From Streptomyces sp. NBC_00433 (GTDB taxonomy: Bacteria; Actinomycetota; Actinomycetes; Streptomycetales; Streptomycetaceae), in the NCBI GenBank assembly GCA_036015235.1, contig CP107926.1, positions 6,943,501 to 7,007,500 on the forward strand: DNA of 64,000 nucleotides. Direction: 5' to 3'. This document shows, in pieces, positions 58,546-64,000 of this stretch (positions within the stretch are counted from its first letter, which is position 1; every line of letters begins with the position of its first letter). The position numbers were made by a program, and so were the translations under genes. The notes beneath the pieces were generated by a model that saw only the letters and a list, made by a program, of their open reading frames with translations, did no database searches and had not been told where the DNA came from.

Positions 58546-59934
58546 TCAGTCGTGCGAGTGCAGCGGCTTGCCCGCGAGGGCGAGGTGGGCCTCGCCCATG
58601 GCCTCGTTCTGCGTCGGGTGCGCGTGGATGAGCTGCGCGACCTCGGCGGGCAGCGCCTCCCAGTTGTAGATCAGCTGCGCTTCGCCGACCTGCTCGCCCA
58701 TCCGGTCGCCGACCAGGTGGACGCCCACGACGGCACCGTCGCGGACCTGGACGAGCTTGATCTCGCCCGAGGTCTTGAGGATCTTGCTCTTGCCGTTGCC
58801 CGCCAGGTTGTACTTGAGCGTGACGACCTTGTCGGCGCCGTACACCTCCTTGGCCTTGGCCTCGGTGATGCCCACGGACGCGACCTCGGGGTGGCAGTAC
58901 GTCACCCGCGGCACACCGTCGTAGTCGATCGGCACGGCCTTGAGGCCGGCCAGCCGCTCCGCCACCAGGATGCCCTCGGCGAAGCCGACGTGCGCCAGCT
59001 GGAGGGTGGGCACCAGGTCGCCCACGGCCGAGATGGTCGGCACGTTCGTCCGCATGTACTCGTCGACCAGGACGTAGCCCCGGTCCATCGCGACGCCCTG
59101 CTCCTCATAGCCCAGGTTCTGCGAGACCGGGCCGCGGCCGATCGCGACCAGCAGCACCTCCGCCTCGAAGGTCTTGCCGTCCGCCAGCGTCACCTTCACA
59201 CCGTCCGCGGTGTACTCGGCGCTCTGGAAGAAGGTGCCCAGGTTGAACTTGATGCCGCGCTTGCGGAAGGCCCGCTCCAGCAGCTTCGAGCTGTTCTCGT
59301 CCTCGACCGGCACCAGGTGCGGCAGGCCCTCGACGATGGTCACGTCGGTCCCGAAGGACTTCCACGCCGAGGCGAACTCGACGCCGATCACACCGCCGCC
59401 CAGCACGATCGCCGTCCTGGGGACCCGGTCGAGGGTCAGCGCGTGGTCGGAGGAGATGATCCGGTTGCCGTCGATGGTCAGGCCGGGCAGCGAACGCGGT
59501 ACGGAACCGGTCGCGAGCACCACGTGGCGGCCCTGGATCCGCTGTCCGTTCACATCGACCGAGGTCGGGGACGACAGCCGCCCCTCGCCCTCGATGTACG
59601 TCACCTTGCGTGAGGCCACCAGGCCCTGCAGGCCCTTGTAGAGGCCCGAGATCACGTCGTCCTTGTACTTGTGGACGGCCGCGATGTCGATGCCCTCGAA
59701 GGTGGCCTTCACACCGAACTGCTCGCTCTCGCGAGCCTGGTCCGCGATCTCACCGGCGTGCAGAAGCGCCTTGGTGGGAATGCAGCCGTTGTGCAGACAG
59801 GTGCCCCCGAGCTTGTTCTTCTCGATCAGGGCGACGTCCAGTCCCAGCTGCGCGGCACGCAGTGCGGCTGCGTAGCCGCCACTGCCGCCGCCGAGGATCA
59901 CTAGGTCGAAAACAGTGCTGGCGTCGTTCGCCAC
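58546..59934 (-). CDS. lpd: Dihydrolipoyl dehydrogenase (E3)
   Basis: 462 residues. FAD fold 'DLVILGGGSGGYAAALRAAQ', redox-active disulfide 'GGTCLHNGCIPTKALLH' and the C-terminal catalytic 'HAHPTQNEAMGEAH' at the dimer interface. It reoxidises dihydrolipoamide of SucB using NAD+. The GTG at 59934 follows GGAGG and gives the usual N-terminus; the longer frame is not supported. Confidence 0.96.
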   Translation of the reverse strand: MANDASTVFDLVILGGGSGGYAAALRAAQLGLDVALIEKNKLGGTCLHNGCIPTKALLHAGEIADQARESEQFGVKATFEGIDIAAVHKYKDDVISGLYKGLQGLVASRKVTYIEGEGRLSSPTSVDVNGQRIQGRHVVLATGSVPRSLPGLTIDGNRIISSDHALTLDRVPRTAIVLGGGVIGVEFASAWKSFGTDVTIVEGLPHLVPVEDENSSKLLERAFRKRGIKFNLGTFFQSAEYTADGVKVTLADGKTFEAEVLLVAIGRGPVSQNLGYEEQGVAMDRGYVLVDEYMRTNVPTISAVGDLVPTLQLAHVGFAEGILVAERLAGLKAVPIDYDGVPRVTYCHPEVASVGITEAKAKEVYGADKVVTLKYNLAGNGKSKILKTSGEIKLVQVRDGAVVGVHLVGDRMGEQVGEAQLIYNWEALPAEVAQLIHAHPTQNEAMGEAHLALAGKPLHSHD

Positions 59935-60098
59935 GTCACGTCCTCCATGCATGGGTTCGCCGGAGCCGGTCCACCATGACCGGGCGGCGGCTTTGGTTCG
60001 GCCGCTTTGTCTTAAAGGGGGCCCTGTCGTGCCGAGACAACATCTTCGCACTTCTCAGGGGCTCGCGGGCCACCGGCCCTGCCGGTGGAACACCGGGA

Positions 60099-60127
60099 GC
60101 GGCCCCCGGCATGTCGCCGGGGGCCGC
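60099..60127 (-). terminator. pepA terminator
   Basis: Perfect 12-bp stem (60099-60110 with 60116-60127), 5-base loop, 41 bp after the pepA stop. Confidence 0.8.
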
Positions 60128-60167
60128 ACGTGACACATCTCACCCGGACGGCGGCGCCGTCCGGCGG

Positions 60168-61676
60168 TCAGAACAGGTCGCCGTCGGCGGTCTGCCGGGC
60201 CAGCGCCACCAGGGTGCGCACGGCGGTGCCGGTGCCGCCCTTGGGGGTGTAGCCGAACGGCCCGCCCTCGTTGAAGGCCGGGCCCGCGATGTCCAGGTGC
60301 GCCCAGGTGATGCCCTCGCCCACGAACTCGCGCAGGAACAGCCCGGCGATCAGACCGCCACCCGGGCGTACGCCCATGTTCGCGATGTCCGCGGTCGGGG
60401 AGTCGAAGGTCTTCCGCAGCTGCTGCGGCAGCGGCATCGGCCAGGAGTCCTCGCCCTCGGCCAGCGCGGCGGTGTGCACGGCGGTACGGAAGCCGTCGTC
60501 GTTCGCCATGATGCCGAACCGGCCGTCACCCAGCGCGAGCACCATCGCACCGGTCAGCGTCGCCACGTCCACGATCGCGTCCGGCGCCTCCTCCGACGCC
60601 CTGGCCAGCGCGTCGGCCAGCACCAGCCGGCCCTCGGCGTCGGTGTTGAGCACCTCGACCGTCTTGCCGCTGTACATCCGCAGCACGTCACCGGGACGCG
60701 TCGCGCCGCCACCGGGCATGTTCTCGGCCAGCGCCAGCCAGCCGGTCACATTGACCTCAAGACCCAGCTTGGCCGCCGCCACCACCGCGGCGAAGACCGC
60801 GGCCGCGCCGCTCATGTCGCACTTCATCGTCTCGTTGTGCCCCGGCGGCTTCAGCGAGATGCCGCCCGAGTCGTACGTGATGCCCTTGCCGACGAAGGCC
60901 AGCGTCCTGGTCGCCTTCGCGTGCGCATACGCCACCCGGACGAGGCGCGGCGGGGTCGCCGAGCCCTGGCCGACCCCCATGATGCCGCCGTAGCCGCCCT
61001 TGACCAGCGCCTTCTCGTCCAGCACCTCGACCTTGAGGCCGAACTCCTTGCCCGCGGCCAGCACCGCGGCGGCGAAAGCCTTCGGGTTCAGGTCGTTCGG
61101 CGGGGTGTTCACCAGGTCACGCGCCCGGTTGACCTCCTCGGCCACCGCCGTCGCCCGCTCCACCGCCGCCTTGTGCGCCTTGTCGCGCGGCTTGGCGCCC
61201 ACCACCGCGATCTCGGCGAGCGGGCCCTTGCCCGAGTCGGCCTGGTACGCCGTGAACGCGTACGCGCCGAGCAGGGCTCCGACCGCGACCGCCTCGACGT
61301 CGGCGGCGTCCGCCGCGGGCAGCGCGAACGCCGCCTTCTTGGCCCCTGACAGCGCGCGGGCCGCGGTGCCCGCGGCCTTGCGCAGAGCCTCGGGGTCGAA
61401 CCCCGCGCCGTCCTCGGGCGTGTCCCCCAAGCCCACCGCCACCACGACCGCGGCCTTCACGCCGGCCGGCGACGGGAGCTTCGTCAGCTCGCCCTCGGCG
61501 CCGGTCGCGCCGAGCGTCTCCAGCGTCGAGGCGAGCTTGCCGTCGTACGCGGCATCCACCGATTCCGCCCCCGGGGCGAGGCGGGGGCCGCCCTTGGCGG
61601 CCTTGCTCACCCCCACGACGACGGCGTCCGCGCGCAGCGCTGCGGCGGCGGAGGTACTGAGTGTCAGAGCTGTCAC
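60168..61676 (-). CDS. pepA: Leucyl aminopeptidase (M17)
   Basis: 502 residues. The two-zinc catalytic core is seen in 'FVGKGITYDSGGISLKPPG', 'MKCDMSGAAAVFAA' and 'VEVLNTDAEGRLVLADAL', with the Lys, Asp and Glu ligands of the M17 family. It removes N-terminal residues from peptides in the cytoplasm. GTG 61676. Its upstream region is 630 bp of repeats. Confidence 0.95.
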   Translation of the reverse strand: MTALTLSTSAAAALRADAVVVGVSKAAKGGPRLAPGAESVDAAYDGKLASTLETLGATGAEGELTKLPSPAGVKAAVVVAVGLGDTPEDGAGFDPEALRKAAGTAARALSGAKKAAFALPAADAADVEAVAVGALLGAYAFTAYQADSGKGPLAEIAVVGAKPRDKAHKAAVERATAVAEEVNRARDLVNTPPNDLNPKAFAAAVLAAGKEFGLKVEVLDEKALVKGGYGGIMGVGQGSATPPRLVRVAYAHAKATRTLAFVGKGITYDSGGISLKPPGHNETMKCDMSGAAAVFAAVVAAAKLGLEVNVTGWLALAENMPGGGATRPGDVLRMYSGKTVEVLNTDAEGRLVLADALARASEEAPDAIVDVATLTGAMVLALGDGRFGIMANDDGFRTAVHTAALAEGEDSWPMPLPQQLRKTFDSPTADIANMGVRPGGGLIAGLFLREFVGEGITWAHLDIAGPAFNEGGPFGYTPKGGTGTAVRTLVALARQTADGDLF

Positions 61677-62308
61677 GGTGGCTCAGGTCCTATTCGGTCG
61701 AGGTCCTCGTCAAAGGCCGGTGGATGGCCCGGCCGGGCCGGTCCCCGCATCGTATTCCGCCACACCATCGGGGCTGTCCGCGGTGGTCACCGGTTGTGCT
61801 TGAGCCTACGCCGCCAGGTTGCGGGTGCGCGCCTGTGCGGGGTTCCCCGCGGTTGCGGCGCGGGGTGTTCTTTCTTTGCCCGCCCACCCACCCACCCACC
61901 CGCCCGCCCGTGCGGGTGGTTGGTCGGGTGCGGGTGCCGGTGGTGGTCGTGTCGGTGCCGCTCCGGGGGTATCTCCTCGGACTGCGCACCTGGGCCCTTC
62001 CCGAACGTTCCAGCGGGAGTTGTGCGCAGTCCTGCGGGGACACCCCCGGATCGTCCCCTCCCCACCGCCGGCGTGTGCGCATCCGTGGGGGGTGGGGGTG
62101 GGGGCGGGATGAGCGCAGGGCCGGAGCGAGGAGTGCGGCCGTGCGGGCAGCTTCTCCCTCCCACCGCCGGCGTGTGCGCATCCGTGGGGGGTGGGGGTGG
62201 GGGCGGGATGAGCGCAGGGCCGGAGCGAGGAGTGCGGCCGTGCGGGCAGCTTCTCCCTCCCACCGCCGGCGTGTGCGCATCCGTGAGCGGCGGGGGTGGA
62301 AGGCGGGA
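61677..62308. other. Repeat-rich gene-free stretch between cobS and pepA
   Basis: 632 bp without a credible gene: an eight-tract CCC run (61879-61909), a C/G-skewed middle and a 99-bp tandem repeat (62073-62270 plus a degenerate copy). Open frames across it are products of the repeats. Confidence 0.7.
61879..61909 (-). promoter_or_regulatory. G-quadruplex motif upstream of pepA
   Basis: On the minus strand, eight GGG tracts separated by single bases (GGGCGGG/GGGTGGG pattern), about 200 bp upstream of the pepA start and on its non-template strand. Confidence 0.6.
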
Positions 62309-62345
62309 TCAGCGCAAGGCCACAGTGAGGAGTGCGGCCGTTGTC
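62073..62345. repeat. 99-bp tandem repeat, two perfect units and one degenerate
   Basis: Units 62073-62171 and 62172-62270 appear identical; a third copy from 62271 diverges, has a 1-bp indel and runs into the final codons of cobS. Each unit contains a strongly G-rich block on the plus strand. Confidence 0.85.
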
Positions 62346-63100
62346 GCTGACTCGGTGATCGCGCCGAAGACGTCTCCTGTCACCCCGCCGAAGCGGTGGA
62401 CGCAGCGTCGCAGCAACGCCTCGCCCGTTCCCACCGCGGCCAGGGCCGCGGCACCGCAGCGCAGCCACGTCAGACCGCCGAAGCCGAGGCCGGCGGCCGC
62501 GGCGAGCGGTGTGCACAGGACGGTGGCGGTGAGGGCCAGAGACGGTGGTACCGCGCCGGCGACGGCCGCGCCGAGACCGCCCGGCCTGGCGGCCGGGATG
62601 CCGCGCCGGCATGCGGCGAGCAGCGCCACCCGTGCGGACACCGCCGCGATCAGGGCGGCGGCGCCGCCGTACAGCCAACCGTGCCCGTAGCAGGCCGCGA
62701 CCGAGGCGGTCTGGGCGAGGAGGACGAAGACCAGGACGACGACGCCGAACGGCCCGATGTCCGACTGCTTCATGACGCGCAGGGCGTCGTCCGCCTCCTT
62801 GCCCGAGCCGAGGCCGTCCGCGGTGTCGGCGAGCCCGTCCAGGTGCAGGCCCCGGGTGAGCACCGCGGGCACCGCCACGGCGCCGACCGCGGCGAGCAGT
62901 GGTCCGGCGCCGAGCGCGACGAGCAGGCCGCCGCACGTGGCGGCGGCCAGTCCTATGACCACCCCGACGAGCGGCGCGGCGAGCATGCCGCCCCGGGCGG
63001 CGGCCCGGTCCCACCGGGTGAGCCGCGCGGGCAGCACGGTGAGGGTGCCGAAGGCGAACCGCAGCGCGTCACCGGCCGAGGCCGAGGGGAGCTTGTCCAT
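62309..63100 (-). CDS. cobS: Adenosylcobinamide-GDP ribazoletransferase (cobalamin synthase)
   Basis: 263 residues, polytopic membrane enzyme joining alpha-ribazole to AdoCbi-GDP. 'RLTRWDRAAARGGMLAAPLVG', 'GLHLDGLADTADGLGSGKEA' (metal-binding HLDGxxDTxDG motif) and 'MKQSDIGPFG' are diagnostic. ATG 63100. Its last codons match the 99-bp repeats downstream. Confidence 0.93.
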   Translation of the reverse strand: MDKLPSASAGDALRFAFGTLTVLPARLTRWDRAAARGGMLAAPLVGVVIGLAAATCGGLLVALGAGPLLAAVGAVAVPAVLTRGLHLDGLADTADGLGSGKEADDALRVMKQSDIGPFGVVVLVFVLLAQTASVAACYGHGWLYGGAAALIAAVSARVALLAACRRGIPAARPGGLGAAVAGAVPPSLALTATVLCTPLAAAAGLGFGGLTWLRCGAAALAAVGTGEALLRRCVHRFGGVTGDVFGAITESATTAALLTVALR

Positions 63101-63152
63101 CGCGCGAGGCTATCCGCCCCGTGTACGCCCCCGGTGCGGCGCCCGGGGCCGG

Positions 63153-63812
63153 TCAGTGGCCCGGTGGGGGCGAGCCGCGCAGGGCGGGGGGCGGGGTGCG
63201 GCTGAAGAGGGTCAGGATCAGTGCGACGCCCGCGAGGTGCTCGTAGCCGGCGAGGTTGGGGAGGGAGACGACCTCCACGACCATCGCCAGGACGATCGTG
63301 CCGACCGTCCACCACGCCCGGTAGCGCAGGGCGACGTAGACGCCGAGGGCGACGACCGCCGCGGACGGGCCGGTGTCCCGGACCAGGAGCTCGTGCGCGG
63401 GCAGGCCGAGCGGCCAGTGGGGGCCCGCCCAGAGGGAGTAGCGGGCGAAGCCGGTGCCGGCCAGTGTGGCGAGCAGCGCGATGCCGAGCGTGCGGCGCGG
63501 GCCGACGGTGGTCTCGGCGATCCCGAAGACGACCACGACCTGGAGCAGCAGCCCCCACACCGGCAGCGAGGGGTCGGGCAGGAAGACCGACAGGGGCGTG
63601 CGCAGCAGGGCCTGCCACCAGGGCAGGCCGGCGTAGACGCCGCCGAGCCGCTCCACCCAGCCGCTGGTGCCGCGACCGTGCTGGAGGAGCTGGAGCAGGA
63701 GGATCCCGGCGCAGGCGCCGAGCGTGACGGGCACGGCCCGCGGCCCCCGCGTCCGCAACCGCCCCCGCACATCACCGAGTACGTCCCTCCACTCGGCGAA
63801 CAGCCGCGTCAC
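63153..63812 (-). CDS. Rhomboid-like integral membrane protein
   Basis: 219 residues, about six membrane helices. 'DTGPSAAVVALGVYVALRY' could be the rhomboid Ser loop (GPSAA in place of GxSG) and 'LAGYEHLAGVALILTLF' the His helix. The substitution makes proteolytic activity doubtful. GTG 63812. Function unknown. Confidence 0.7.
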   Translation of the reverse strand: MTRLFAEWRDVLGDVRGRLRTRGPRAVPVTLGACAGILLLQLLQHGRGTSGWVERLGGVYAGLPWWQALLRTPLSVFLPDPSLPVWGLLLQVVVVFGIAETTVGPRRTLGIALLATLAGTGFARYSLWAGPHWPLGLPAHELLVRDTGPSAAVVALGVYVALRYRAWWTVGTIVLAMVVEVVSLPNLAGYEHLAGVALILTLFSRTPPPALRGSPPPGH

Positions 63813-63861
63813 GCCGCCCCCGCGCCCGGTGGCGTACCGCCCTCCCGTGCCCGTGCGGGCT

Positions 63862-64000
63862 TCACCGGGCCTCCTCCTCCACCCGCTCCACCGGTCGGCG
63901 GCGCAGCGGCGGGGGGAGGCGGGGGACGCCGAGGAAGCCCTCGGCGCGGGCGCCGGCGAGGCCGATGCGGGGGAGTTCGCTCGTCTTGCCGAAGAGGACA
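63862..64000 (-). CDS. C-terminal end of a gene, possibly DUF2156 lysyltransferase-like
   Basis: 45 codons in frame to the window edge, with 'LFGKTSELPRIGLAGARAEG' and an Arg/Glu-rich tail. The 'ELPRIGLAxxRAEG' ending resembles the C-terminus of phosphatidylglycerol-lysyltransferase-like (DUF2156) proteins; too little is visible to be sure. Confidence 0.45.
   Translation of the reverse strand, partial: VLFGKTSELPRIGLAGARAEGFLGVPRLPPPLRRRPVERVEEEAR

Noticed and set aside
56623..59613. 996-codon plus-strand frame opposite sucB and lpd
   Set aside because: It spans two well-defined enzyme genes on the other strand and has long Arg/Gly runs with no domain.
61690..62280. Open frames encoding 33-residue tandem peptide repeats
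   Set aside because: Produced by the 99-bp DNA repeat; no start signal, and translations are open in several frames at once.
62073..62345. Possible CRISPR array
   Set aside because: Units are 99 bp and identical throughout, with no spacer diversity and no cas genes.

Overview
The window is very GC-rich, with near-saturated G/C at third codon positions, many GTG starts and short GTGA/ATGA gene overlaps. It carries glnE, glnA and glnII together, a homodimeric aceE, an actinobacterial sucB with two lipoyl domains, and a MalR-type maltose locus. This points to a chromosomal core segment of Streptomyces or a close Streptomycetaceae relative. No rRNA, tRNA or CRISPR array was seen.

Layout. (1) 1-2126: 3' part of glnE. 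(2) 2172-15297: a PAP2 membrane phosphatase gene, then a maltose/maltodextrin locus. malE-malF-malG-aglA-malR lie on the minus strand and a giant secreted amylase-pullulanase lies divergently on the plus strand; the shared intergenic region has MalR-like repeats. (3) 15298-28690: an unknown membrane protein, glnII with a GlnR-like box, a CHMI-like isomerase with an overlapping oxidoreductase, a truncated globin, a quinone oxidoreductase, a beta-lactamase-fold hydrolase, a secreted GH71/99-like enzyme with FN3 and F5/8C domains, a TerD-vWA protein, a TOBE protein and an Fpg/Nei glycosylase. (4) 28918-30992: glnA, with a very good GlnR box and the adenylylation Tyr at residue 397, then an RDD membrane protein.

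(5) About 31.0-37.8 kb is an accessory island between the RDD gene and a DUF4191 gene. It has two XRE regulators, an anti-sigma-like ATPase, a frameshifted phage-gene tail and a holin-like remnant, an ISAzo13-family insertion sequence with inverted repeats, and a large serine integrase whose 3' end runs into the DUF4191 gene. It looks like a decayed prophage or integrative element.

(6) 37.7-64 kb is core again: DUF4191, lipA, lipB (with an unusual in-frame insertion), an NsdA-like regulator, a MoxR/DUF58/transglutaminase-like operon whose last protein lacks the catalytic triad, two tandem paralogous anchored proteins, a FAD oxidoreductase, an epimerase, DUF4240, a double-GNAT protein, aceE with its probable GntR regulator, sucB, lpd, pepA, cobS, a rhomboid-like membrane protein and the tail of a further gene.

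Two functional themes stand out. Nitrogen: GlnE, GlnA and GlnII, with GlnR boxes at both synthetase genes. Lipoate-dependent central metabolism: LipB and LipA make the cofactor used by SucB, which works with AceE and Lpd. Structural curiosities are a family of small palindromic elements inserted in frame in pulA and aglA, a 99-bp tandem repeat apparently copied from the 3' end of cobS, and an eight-tract G-quadruplex motif upstream of pepA.
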